Positions 1 to 10,240 of a DNA stretch of 64,000 bases are shown here, in pieces. The notes beneath the pieces were generated by a model. That model was not told where the DNA came from and ran no database searches. It saw only the letters and a program-made list of their open reading frames with translations. The position numbers and the translations under genes were made by a program. The number at the start of each line of letters is the position of its first letter. Position 1 is the first letter of the stretch. This stretch comes from Alligator mississippiensis (taxonomy: Eukaryota; Chordata; Crocodylia; Alligatoridae): assembly GCF_030867095.1 (NCBI RefSeq), contig NC_081824.1, positions 345,520,203-345,584,202 on the forward strand. The letters run 5' to 3'.

Positions 1-409
1 GAAGGGCCATTCTGATGAAAAACACCAGTACCAATTTGACCAGGCTCTCCTTACCCTTCCTAAATAGGCATTGGTCTGCCCCTTGGTCTCATGGAGCAGT
101 GATACATCTTTTAACATAATTGCCTACACAAGTGTGACAGCAATTACTAACTTGCCCTTGTCAAAATAATCTGTTCCTATCTCCCTCATCAGCTATGTTA
201 ATAGCCCTGAAGATCTTGCAACCAACATGTTGCTGTGATATGTCATCCAGCTGCACAGAGTCAGAGCCACCAGCCACCCACTATCCAAGCATTCTAGGAA
301 TGTAAAGAGGATTCACTGTATTGGGTCCAAGTGACGTGGGTAGAAAAACTTTATCATTGGCCATGATCTCTCAGTTCTGGTAAGAAGCTCTAAAGATGGC
401 ATCATAAGA
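1..409. other. Unassigned sequence left of the CR1 element
   Basis: No exon, RNA gene or repeat that I recognise. If the IL1RL1 assignment downstream is right, this is part of that gene's last intron. The penultimate TIR exon, which would carry a YDAY-type box 1, was looked for here and not found, so it must lie left of the window. Confidence 0.4.
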
Positions 410-2619
410 TGTCGAGTGGGTAAGGTAACTAATAGGGTGAAAGTGCTAGACTTTAGGAAAGCTGATTTCAATGAACTCAGGCGTTTAGTCAAGGACGCAC
501 TGCAGAGTAAGAGTTTTGAAGAGATGGGAGCCCAGGAAGGGTGGCTGTGCCTTAAGGAAATGATCCTTCGGGTACAGAGGGAGATGATCCTGATGCGGGG
601 AAAAAAGGGGGAAAAGGGCCAAGAGGCTTCCTTGGCTGACCAGAGAAATCCAGAGCAGCCTACGGGCAAAAAGGGGGGCATATAAAAAGTGGAAACGGGG
701 AGAGATTACTAAAGAGGAGTATACCTCCTCTGCTCGTGTTTGTAGGGAGGCAGTTAGACAGGCCAAAGCTACCATGGAGCTGAGGATGGCATCCCAAGTT
801 AAGGATAGCAAAAAATTGTTTTTTAGATATATAGGGAGTAAAAGGAAGGCCCAGGGTGGAATAGGACCCCTACTAAATGGGCAGAAGGAATTGATGATGG
901 ACAGGGGGGACAAGGCTGAACTCCTCAATGAGTTCTTTGCCTCAGTGTTCCTAAGAGAGGGGCAAGACAAGTCTCTCACTGGGATTGTAGAGAGGCAGCA
1001 GCAGGGCACCAGACTACCATGCGTAGACCCTGAGATGGTGCAGAGTCACTTGGAGGAACTGGATGCATTTAAGTCGGCAGGCCCGGATGAGCTCCATCTG
1101 AGGGTACTGAAGGCACTGGCTGATGTCACTGCGCAGCCATTGGCGGGAATATTTGAACACTCATGGTGCACAGGCCAGGTCCCGGAGGACTGGAAAAGGG
1201 CCAATGTGGTCCCCATTTTCAAGAAGGGGAGGAAGGAGGACCCAGGCAACTATAGGCCAGTCAGTCTCACCTCCATCCTTGGCAAAGTCTTTGAAAAAAT
1301 TATCAAGACTCACATTTGCGAGAGCCTGGCAGGAAAAATTATGCTGAGGGGAAACCAGCACGGGTTCGTAGCAGGTAGATCATGCCTGACTAATCTAGTC
1401 TCTTTTTATGACCAGGTTACAAAGCACCTGGACGCAGGAGTAGGGGTTGACGTTGTTTACTTAGACTTCAGGAAGGCCTTCGATACGGTATCCCACCCCA
1501 TACTGGTGAACAAGTTAAGAGGCTGTGACTTGGATGACTACACAGTCCGGTGGGTGACGAATTGGCTAGAGGGTCGCACCCAGAGAGTTGTAGTGGATGG
1601 GTCGGTATCGACCTGGAAGGGTGTGGGCAGTGGGGTCCCACAGGGCTCGGTCCTAGGACGGATACTCTTTAATGTCTTCATCAACGACTTGGACGAGGGA
1701 GTGAAGTGTACTCTGTCCAAGTTTGTGGATGACACAAAACTGTGGGGAGAAGTAGACATGCCGGAGGACAGGGAACAGCTGCAAGCAGACCTGGACAGGT
1801 TGGGCATATGGGCAGAAAACAACAGAATGCAATTCAACAAGGAGAAATGCAAAGTGCTGCACCTAGGGAGGAAAAATGTCCACCATACCTACTGCCTAGG
1901 AAATGACCTGCTTGGTGGCACGGAAGCGGAAAGGGATCTTGGAGTCCTAGTGGACTCCAAGATGAACATGAGTCGTCAGTGTGATGAAGCCATCAGAAAA
2001 GCTAATGGCACTTTATCGTGCATCAGCAGATGCATGACGAACAAAACCAAGGAGGTGATAATTCCCCTCTATCGGGTGCTGGTCAGACCGCAGTTGGAAT
2101 ACTGCGTGCAATTTTGGGCGCAGCACTTCAAGAGGGATGTGAATAACCTGGAGAGGGTCCAGAGAAGTGCCACTTGTATGGTTAAGGGCTTTCAGGCCAA
2201 GCCCTATGAGGAGAGACTAGGGCACCTGGACCTCTTCAGCCTCTGCAAGAGAAGGTTGAGAGGCAACCTTGTGGCTGCCTATAAGTTCATCACAGGGGCA
2301 CAGAAGGGAACTGGTGAGGTTTTACTCACCAAGGTGCCCCTGGCGGTTACAAGAAATAATGGCCATAAGCTAGCAGAGAGCAGATTTAGACTGGTCATTA
2401 GGAAGAACTTCTTCACAGTTAGAGTGGCCAAGGTCTGGAATGGGCTCCCAAGGGAGGTGGTGCTCTCCCCTACCCTGGGGGTCTTCAAGAGGAGGTTAGA
2501 TGAGTATCTAGCTGGGGTCATCTAGACCCAGCACTCTTTCCTGTCTATGCAGGGGGTCAGACTCGATAATCTATTGAGGTCCCTTCTGACCCTAACATCT
2601 ATGAATCTATGAATCTATG
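410..2619 (+). mobile_element. CR1 LINE, 5'-truncated, + strand
   Basis: A non-LTR retrotransposon of the CR1 clade. It starts inside the linker between endonuclease and reverse transcriptase (KVLDFRKADF-type motif near 437) and runs through the reverse transcriptase to the true 3' end. That end has the CR1 hallmark segment reading GAGGTCCCTTCTGACCC near 2577 and finishes in short tandem ATCTATGA copies at about 2598-2617. The endonuclease is missing, as is usual for 5'-truncated CR1 insertions. The element lies within the last intron of the presumed IL1RL1 gene, in the sense orientation. Confidence 0.93.
774..2525 (+). pseudogene. CR1 reverse transcriptase ORF (583 codons, 5'-truncated)
   Basis: The ORF encodes the reverse transcriptase and C-terminal part of CR1 ORF2, the enzyme that copies the element's RNA at the target site. 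Visible motifs are PEDWKRANVVPIFKKG and NYRPVSLTS in the fingers, GFVAGRSC, motif A YLDFRKAFDTV, motif B GVPQGSVLG, and a catalytic box FVDD where CR1 usually has FADD. The middle position of this box varies in other reverse transcriptases, so the loss of alanine need not inactivate it. The same frame stays open upstream to about 620 (WLTREIQSSLRAKRGAYKKW), so the ATG at 774 is not the ancestral start. A frameshift in the A/G runs at about 597-620 separates it from the earlier linker at 416-600. With no endonuclease and no promoter it is a dead copy, although unusually free of stop codons. Confidence 0.9.
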
Positions 2620-2639
2620 GCATGTCAACATTGGGAGGC

Positions 2640-2745
2640 ATTTTTTTTTCAATCTTTGATTCCATAGAAACTCTTCGGGTCATAAACTGGGTCATTTTCT
2701 TCATCTGCTTCTTCCTCCCCTTCCTCATCATAGGAAAATGGCTGC
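2640..2745 (-). pseudogene. Fragment resembling the acidic C-terminus of a NAP1-like histone chaperone
   Basis: On the minus strand, about 2735 down to 2665, the reading YDEEGEEEADEENDPVYDP matches the acidic tail that ends NAP1L1-type nucleosome assembly proteins (DEENDPDYDPKKD, from memory). After YDP the match ends in an unrelated tail. A run of T on the + strand at about 2640-2650 would be a short poly(A) tract in minus-strand sense, as in a processed retrocopy. It sits about 20 bp from the 3' end of the CR1. The fragment is small and an acidic stretch is low in complexity, so chance similarity is possible. Confidence 0.45.
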
Positions 2746-4919
2746 TTGTTACTTTCCTGCCTTTGAAAGCATCTGCATCTGAGTAAACCAGACCCGCAAC
2801 AAGCTGTAACCGTCTTCCAAAACCTGACAGGGAAGAAGACAAAAACAAAAAGACGCATATTTGGTGAGCTGCAAGAAGCATCCTAGAAGGGAGCCTGGAT
2901 GGCTCAGAAGTGGAGATGGCTTCTCAGAAATGAACAAGAGGCTAGGAAGTGACACAATGGGGCCCCACCTTCCTCTGGGAGGTAGAAGAACATCCTAGTG
3001 TTGTGACAAGGGACTGGATGGAAAAGAGGCCTTAGAAAGAAGGGATACTCTTGAATGGATGAAGAGGTGCAGAGACAGCTTATCAAGAACATGATCAGCT
3101 GGATGGTTTGTTAAAAAACATACTGAATTCCAGGTCACCTGCTCCCTAATATTCTTTTGGCATAGCCTTACATCCTCAGATAACTCTAGCTCCTGTCCTA
3201 CAGATCTTAGGAAACTTCTGTAAGAGTTCTGTAAGACAGCCTTCAGGCCTAGATTCTGCCCCCAACAGACTACACTTATATTAAGAATATCATCTCCTGG
3301 AGGTCATCTTTAGACCCTCCAATCCAACCCAGGTCTGTCTGCCACAGCATTAAATCCTTCAGACATCCCAGAGGGTGCCAGGAAGAAAGGTTGTGGGAAC
3401 GTGCTGCAGTAGCTGGAAGGCTAGAGTGATTTGTACTTTTCATTTTTGAAAGAGTTCTAAATTAATCATTTGAAGCTGTTGTGCTGTTGTTTGAATGACC
3501 TTACATGGAAGTGCTATTTTTTTTACCTTCTTGATATTTATCATTTTGCTCAGTTTCTTATGCTGATAATTGTATCCATTTGCCCTTGCACTTTTGTGAA
3601 GGTAAAGAATGATCTTGTTCAACTGAGATGTAATTTTTATAAAAGTTTTCTGATAAAAGTTCCAGTCTTAGTAATGGAGGATAACTGGCTTTTCAAGATG
3701 GCTGCCAGCTGCTGGCAAATCTGCTCCCACATCTGTAGGAACTTGGGAGCATTTACTTGGGAGTAGTTTATTTGTAAGTGAACTGCTCTTGGATCAAGTG
3801 GCAGGTTGTTCAAACACACCCCGTTTTGAACAAAGATGATCCAAGAAAACCCCCAGAATGAGCCAGTCTGTGTCCTGTCACTGATAAAAGATGCAGGTGG
3901 GGGTAGCTATTGGTATTGGTGATGCTGCCAAAGGCACTCTCAAAAGGTGCTCGGTTAGCCTGGCAGCTAACTTGCAAAACTAGCAAGATATCAAATATAG
4001 CTCTGCAAGTCACTGTGGATTTGCAATGATCACATCACCGCATTGTTTTCCTATATATTATCTGATAACAGCTTGCAAATGGCACCAGGTGGCCATAAAG
4101 AGATAGGAGAACATGGTTCTCTTGTTATAGGAGAACTTCTCTTTAATCCATGAATTAAAGGAATTTAATATGCAGGAAATTGAGAGTTAAACCAGAGGAA
4201 TTTGTGAATTTGACCCCACATTTCTGACAACTATTAGATTCCATTAGGTATTTTAGAAAGTGCTTCAGGAACAATACCACAATGCATATGGATCCCCAGT
4301 AGTGGAAAAAGAGGCATGAGATACCCACTACAGCCATTATCATGCAAAAGTAATGAGTTGTGCTGAAGTGTGTGGTTGCTGGCCATGTGGGATCATAGCT
4401 ACAGCATACCATTTTATGCAACAGTTGCTGAATGGCAGCTAGTGTGAACTCGATGCTCCTTTGTGTAGACAAGCCCACCTCTTAATTCTTAAGCTAAAGT
4501 TCCCACATTGATAACTAACTTGCCTGACTGTGTATTGAAAGGTCTGGCTATAAATCACTATTTTATGTGGAACGCTTTTTGAGAGCCTCTGATACAGGAG
4601 CTGTGGATCAAAGTCAGGTCTGTCTCCACCAAAGTTGACCGTAGGTTTCCAGAACAAAGTACCATAGTTCAAAATGCTCTCTAGAGGGTTGGCACCAATA
4701 TTTAAGGATGCATTCAGGTTTCAGATAAATAGAGGATTTGAAGGTAAACCTTGATTTCTGTGTGCTTTTCAGCTTTTGTTCTTGAGAGATGCTATCAGAT
4801 TGATGTAAGACAGAGGTCCTTGTGAGTTTTTGTTTGTTTTTGAAGATCTGCAAGGTCTGAATGCAGAAGGGCCTGTAAAAGAAATGTTACTAACTCTTGA
4901 TTTGTTTGTGCTTTATTAG
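2746..4919. other. Intron sequence before the last IL1RL1 exon; nothing coding recognised
   Basis: AT-rich DNA with no credible exon. The short piece near 4462-4478 (GTGTAGACAAGCCCAC) resembles an end of a small DNA element of the kind also seen near 9335. The small ORFs here lack splice context, codon bias or family similarity. Confidence 0.5.
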
Positions 4920-5251
4920 ATGTAGCCAATGCCATTGAAACGAGAATACAAAAAAGCAGGAGATCAATAATAATTTTAACACCCAAGCTGATTCACTGCA
5001 AGGAGTTTGCTTATGATCAACATATTGCCTTACACTGTGCCCTCATTCAGGATGACATAAAGGCCATTGTTCTTGAAATGGAGACAATTGGGGACTACAA
5101 GGAACTGCAAGAATCTCTCAGGTATATTATTAAGCAGCAAGGTACCATAAAATGGAAAAAAAAGTACACAGCTCACCCAGGGTACTTGAATTCTAAATTC
5201 TGGAAACATGTGAGGTACCATATGCCTCTGAGATACAAACCTTCACATTGA
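4920..5251 (+). CDS. IL1RL1: Terminal coding exon of IL1RL1 (ST2, IL-33 receptor), C-terminal half of the TIR domain
   Basis: The exon follows a good acceptor (TTTGTGCTTTATTAG) and begins in phase 1, completing a codon begun upstream. It encodes about 110 residues ending in TGA at 5249-5251. The product is the second half of an IL-1 receptor family TIR domain: SRRSIIILTPKLIHCKEFAY, then IALHCALIQDD, GTIKW and the box 3 segment SKFWKHVRYHMP. The CKEFAY, IALHCALIQ, GTIKW and SKFWKHVRY wording fits IL1RL1 better than IL1R1 or IL1RL2, and tetrapod gene order places IL1RL1 just upstream of IL18R1. IL1RL1 is the membrane receptor for IL-33 and signals through MyD88 with IL1RAP. The tail after RYHMP is only seven residues, shorter than in mammals. 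Earlier exons lie outside the window. IL1RL2 is the main alternative. Confidence 0.86.
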
Positions 5252-6186
5252 AACACGTTGTGGGCATAGCAAGTTTTATAAAATTCTGTTATTTTATCTG
5301 CCTGAATTGTTTCTTTACTGCCACTGTTCTTTTTGTAAAAGTCCGGACCTCTTAGTGCGCAGATATGGTAGAAACAGTTCAAATTTCAATCAAAATATTT
5401 TTTGAAATTTCAATTTTTAAAATTTTCAGTTTCACCCAGTAATTCAGCATCAGGCCCATACATTTCTGGCTGGGCTGGAGAATAGCTTTCAAAAAGATAT
5501 CCAGTCTCATTAAACTTCCAGAGATGAGTCAATCGGATAGACTCCCTCAATCCAGTAATGTTCCCAAGGTATTTATTAACAACAACTGCCTTTTTACTGG
5601 AAATGCAAACTTTGTGGGGAGGGGAGAATTATCCCACGGACTTCAACAGGTCTACCTAGATTTCCCTTGTGTGAAAGGGGAGAAATAGACTCCTTTTCAC
5701 ACAATGGAAAAATGTGCAGTATTGGACATTTCAGAAATGAAATGTTACTGACAATGCATACAACAACATTGTTCATAACTAAATAAAAATTGAGACTTGC
5801 ACAGGCAAGGGAAATTGACTGGCTATACAAGGTTACTAGAAAATGATTCTGCACTTAGATCTGATAAATGCACCAAAATGAACTGACCAGAGAAAAATGT
5901 TTTTTCTCTTATCTTTAAGATACAGCCATTTTAGCAGTTACTAGTTTTCTTACATGTGCAGACAGAAATATGAGTTTTTGGTCATGCTGATGGTGCCTCT
6001 TGAAGCAAATATAAAGAGTTTTGCTATTAGAAAAATATGAGAAATACACATTTTTTGTTTTCTACTTTGATGTTATGCTTTATTTCAATTTCTCCTGTAA
6101 GGAATGAGTCTGATATATGAAGTCTGAATCCAAACTTCACAGTTCAGGGCTGTATGGCCACAAGATTTTAGCTCAGGTCCGTTTTT
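5252..6186 (+). other. Probable 3' UTR of IL1RL1 and following spacer
   Basis: AT-rich sequence after the stop codon without repeats I recognise. A poly(A) signal candidate lies at 5782-5787. The sequence past that point is unassigned. Confidence 0.5.
5782..5787 (+). promoter_or_regulatory. Candidate poly(A) signal AATAAA for IL1RL1
   Basis: First canonical AATAAA downstream of the IL1RL1 stop, about 530 nt away. There is no strong GT-rich element just after it, so usage is uncertain. Confidence 0.4.
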
Positions 6187-6194
6187 GTGATAAG

Positions 6195-7577
6195 CAGGGA
6201 CCCTGGTTTTCTCTGATAAAAAAAATCACAAATTCTCTGATTAAAAACAATTGCAAATTCACTGATAAAACCCCCCAAATCTGTGATTAAAATGAAAGGC
6301 CCCTCACAACCCCCCTGGCCCTGCTGGCATCCCTCACTCCCCCCTACAGTCTCCCCAGCCCTCCTGGTGCCCCTCTTCCATGTGTGCATCCATGTATGTG
6401 CATGTGTGCACCTGTGCATGTATATATGTGTATGCACATCTATGGGTGTACGTGTGTGTATGCATCTGTATGTGCATATGTGCATGCATGTGTTTGTGGA
6501 CACTGGACACACTCCCATGGGGAGCTGGCTGGGGGCTGAGGGAGTGGGGAGGGGTTGGGGGAAGATGTGCAGTGGCTGCCCGGCTGGCTGCATGTGGACT
6601 GTGAGTCAGCTACTGGCCCTTAAGAGAAGCCGCATATCATGAATGATGCGCGCCCCTGGAGGCTGGGGTGGGGGGCACAGTGGTGGCAGGAGTGTGGTGG
6701 CTGGGAGCTCCTGCAGATGCTGCCAGTGCTGTCGGTGGCAGGCGGCGAGCATTGACCAGGGGTTGGCGACCATTTGCAGACGCTGCTGGCAGCATTGAAG
6801 GCAGCCAGTGGTGATCGCTGACACTGGAGGTGGCAGCGGCGGGGGTGATGAGTGGTGACCACTTGCCTTTTTCTAGGGCACGCACTGCCATGCTCAGGGG
6901 GGGCATGTGCACTCGTGTGCAACCTTATGCATCACCAATGCAACACATGGAAAAGCCCAGCCCAGTCGGGCTGATGGCACTGCTTGGGTTCCAGGTGCAG
7001 CCATCCTGGCACTCTGGCCAGGAGCAGAACTTTGCACCCCAGTGGGCACTCCGGCTGGGAGTGGGGAGGCTGCAAAACCCTTGCTCCCAACCAGCTGCAA
7101 CCCCCCCAGCTCCTGCAAAGTTCCCAGCTCCCAGCAAGTGCAAACCCCCCAGCTCCCAGCCAGCTGCTGCAAAACCCTCCAGCTCCCAGCAATTCTCTCC
7201 ACTCCCTTAGCCCCCAGCCAGCTTCCCCCACAGTCCTGCCTGACAAACCCCCAGGCCCCTGCAAGCCCCACTTACAACTTCACAGGCTCCAGAAGGAAAG
7301 TGAGCCTGACCCAAGACTTGGGACTGACTAAAAGCCTCAGGGCCCACCCTTCCCCCTCTCCCCCTCTCTTTCCCTCCCGGTGGGGTTGGGGCTTTCCCGT
7401 CCTTTTTGCAATCAGCTCTTGCAGGCTGGAACTCAGCCAGCCTGCCGAGCTCTTTGCAAAAGGACGAAATTTGCAGGTTTCCCTGCTAAAAGGAGAAATC
7501 TGTATTTTTTCTGATAAAACTGGGAAATCCATGGTTTTCTCCGTTTTTCTGTGGGAAACAGAAAACCCGGATCCCCA
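6195..7577. mobile_element. hAT-type non-autonomous DNA element with exact 8-bp target duplication
   Basis: The ends are inverted: CAGGGACCCTGGTTTTCT on the left and, reverse-complemented, TGGGGATCCGGGTTTTCT on the right (14 of 18 aligned positions agree). The flanks are identical: GTGATAAG at 6187-6194 and again at 7578-7585. An 8-bp duplication with CAGGG-like ends is the signature of hAT transposons. The interior is GC-rich, with repeated CCCAGCTCCCAGC-type words, and encodes no transposase; the ORFs in several frames here follow from base composition. A related end is seen near 51,357-51,392. Confidence 0.8.
6379..6497. repeat. Impure TG/CATG microsatellite
   Basis: Alternating purine-pyrimidine sequence of the TGTGCATG and TATATGTG type, inside the hAT element. 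It has Z-DNA-forming character and generates open but meaningless reading frames on both strands. Confidence 0.75.
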
Positions 7578-7585
7578 GTGATAAG

Positions 7586-9054
7586 CTTAAGCCATGTAGT
7601 GTGCATCCTGATCCAAACTGGAATATTCTCAAAATGTGAGAGGTTCTAGTTCAGCCCAATGTAAGATGGGCTTCAGGTGTGACATTTGTACACACGTGGG
7701 CCCAGAATGTAATGGTAACTTAATCGAATTCAAATTTCCAATTTGAACCATACTTTTACTTTTCGTTTCACCATCTGTTGTATATTTTTATTCAGTATAT
7801 CTGTTCTTTCAGACATACAACTTGTTGTCCAATGCAAGAAAAAAAGTAAAAGTATATAACAATTCCACAGCTATGTATAGATCTTTTTATAATATACATA
7901 ACATTCTGAAATATAAGAATAATCTAAAATCCTTTTCCTTATTTCATCACTTTGTGCAACTATCATGGTGTTTTACTGATGTTACTTACTCTTCCCACTC
8001 TAACCTTTCTGGCTGTTGTCTTTTATCATGTTTCATATTTTGTCCCAATCCTGAAGTGAATCCGTATCAATGGAGCCTACCACTGAGGTGGTTCTTCATG
8101 ACCTGAGATCTGATAGTAGGATCAGTAGTTTTTCAGCTTCTCAGGTTAAACATTATGTAATCTTCTTGCCTTTTAAAGATTCATGCCACTATTAAATGCC
8201 TCAGCATTTGTTGCCATTATAAACAATAGTAGCAATAATGATGATGATTATAAAGAAATACTTTAGATGCGTCTGCTTTTTGTATTTTTGATGTGTGGTA
8301 CTGAAATCAGAAATAACATTTCTTTTCATTGATATGACTTTATTAGCTCTGTAATGTTTAAAAGGTGATGACAATATCATTGCTGTGTGCTTGATTACAT
8401 TCTATCCCACATTTAAAAAATATTTTAAAACTAAATCCATTGAACTGTTTTTAGGGAAAACTGTACCGTATTCAAAGTTAATGAAATGATGGATGATTTT
8501 GCTATACCAGGGTGATGCAGAAAGCTGTGTTTGATATTCTGATGTAAAATGGGATGTTTGGCATGCTTTATTGTTTTGTGTAGATTTTTTTTATTAGAAC
8601 TTTCAAGAAGAACTTCAAAATCTGGATCAGCAGGTTCTTTTGCAGTTCAGATGGTAATCTATGGATCTGCTCAACAGATGTGCAAGAAATAAATTATTTC
8701 ACACCTCATTTGTATTTTTGGGTGTCATCATGAAAAAAAGGAAACCATGGCAAACAACAGAGAAATTCTGACAAGAGATAGAGAAGTATACCTGGATATC
8801 TGGTTAATTTTTTTTTTCATTGATCAGATGCAGTTTTTGCTTTTTTGTACGCAGAGGATGTTGGAAATGTTGCGTGCTCTCTATCTGTAGACTGTAGTTT
8901 ATTGACTTTTTTATTATGGCTCAACAATTTTCCATCAAACCTTTTGGCAGCAAATTGATTTTTCAACTAGATAAAAAGTTACGTGGCGTCTACTTTCCTA
9001 AAATATTATTTTTCTTGGAAGACTGAAAAGAAAATTGGTTTGGGGGTTTTAAGC
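7586..9054. other. Intergenic spacer, nothing recognised
   Basis: AT-rich DNA between the hAT element and the SINE-like tail. No splice-supported exon, RNA gene or repeat identified. Confidence 0.4.
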
Positions 9055-9079
9055 TTGAACTACAGTTTTCATTCCATCC

Positions 9080-9216
9080 AGGAAGAGCACACACCAACTG
9101 CTGCAGCTTCCTTAGCCCGACAACGGGTTTTTGAACCCGAAAGCTTGCTTAATAACTATTCTCCAACCATTTGGATTGGTCTAATAAAAGATATCAAATT
9201 CACCCAAGGAACAGTT
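9080..9216 (+). repeat. SINE/LINE 3'-tail fragment (TTGGTCTAATAAAAGATAT type)
   Basis: Contains GAACCCGAAAGCTTGCTTAA followed by the segment ATTGGTCTAATAAAAGATAT, a 3' tail widely repeated in reptile genomes (from memory). A second copy of the tail occurs at about 53,750-53,775. Exact family not assigned. Confidence 0.55.
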
Positions 9217-9759
9217 TTCTAAGGCATTTTACTCCCAAATAAGAGCATCTATATTGGGATTCAAATGCTTTTAGCTTATATGCATTAACCTCACATCTTT
9301 CACTGATTTGCCTTGAATTTTCTAAGTGTCCCAATGTAGACAAGCCCTGAGAGACAACTTCATGTTTTCATTTTTCAATAAAGAGTCAAAGCACCATCTA
9401 GTGGCTGAATGGAATTATTAAACTAAACAGAGAAGTGTTAATAGATTATTGTCAGCCAGAGATATATTGCTTTAGCAACATCAAGTAGAAGCAAATATAA
9501 AGGGCCATGTCCTCAGCTTGAGCACACAAGCATAAACTATTGATGATGTGTCAGACAAAGCTCTGAGGGATCAGGTTTACTTCTTCAATTAGGTATAAAA
9601 TATGCGCAAGAAAAGGAGATCTATGTGCTTCTGTGCTATGAGATCAATATGGGATGTATTTTTACTAGTTGTGTGTACTTATCCTTTGAAATGATGCATC
9701 TTTTAATTGTATGCTCCAATTCAGACAACAAATATAAGGCCCCATGGCAGATATGCAAA
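9217..9759. other. Intergenic spacer with a small DNA-element end
   Basis: The segment CAATGTAGACAAGCCCTGA near 9333-9351 looks like the right end of a small hAT-like element (reverse complement starts CAGGGCTTGTCTACATTG). I could not place its left end. The rest is unassigned. Confidence 0.35.
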
Positions 9760-10240
9760 TTAAGGCATCATGGAATCTGATGCACGATCCACACAATTCC
9801 ACTTCCTGCTATGCCACACATGTACAGCAGGAGGCATAACTGTGGGATTGGACATCACATCCCTTCATACCATATTGCCAGTGCTGGAGTAGCCTGGGAT
9901 CTTGATCTTGGGCTTCCTCTGCAGTGGCAAATAGCAAGCTTCTGCAGCTGAGAGCCATCACTTGATGCAGGCTTCCAGCCATGGGGGCTCACCATGTGCT
10001 CCTGTAGCTGGGAGCCCCATCACCTGATCCAGGCTCTCAGTTGCGGTGTATCCTTGGAGCTGGGAGCCAGCATCAGCTGACAGGTTTTCCAGCTGCACCC
10101 ATGCAGCTGGGAGCCCCAGCCTGGCCACTAAAATTATTACATCTTTTTGTGTAATAACCTTGTGGCTTATTTCTTGTTTTATCATGCCATTAATTGCATT
10201 AACTTGTGGCCAGATAACAATCACAACTTAAGTGTAACTT
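9760..10240. repeat. Interspersed repeat fragment with three near-repeated internal units
   Basis: Between about 9930 and 10,120 the unit GCAGCTGGGAGCC / GTAGCTGGGAGCCCC plus ATCACCTGATCCAGGCT recurs three to four times with drift. The flanks are AT-rich. It looks like a decayed repeat of unknown family. The short ORFs over it are by-products. Confidence 0.4.

Noticed and set aside
1..4919. Earlier IL1RL1 exons
   Set aside because: Searched for the box 1/box 2 TIR exon, membrane exon and Ig exons on the + strand. None found; they must lie left of the window.
6168..7581. ORFs up to 224 codons on both strands
   Set aside because: They lie inside a bounded hAT element with a microsatellite and GC-rich core. 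Their translations are composition-driven and unrelated to hAT transposase.
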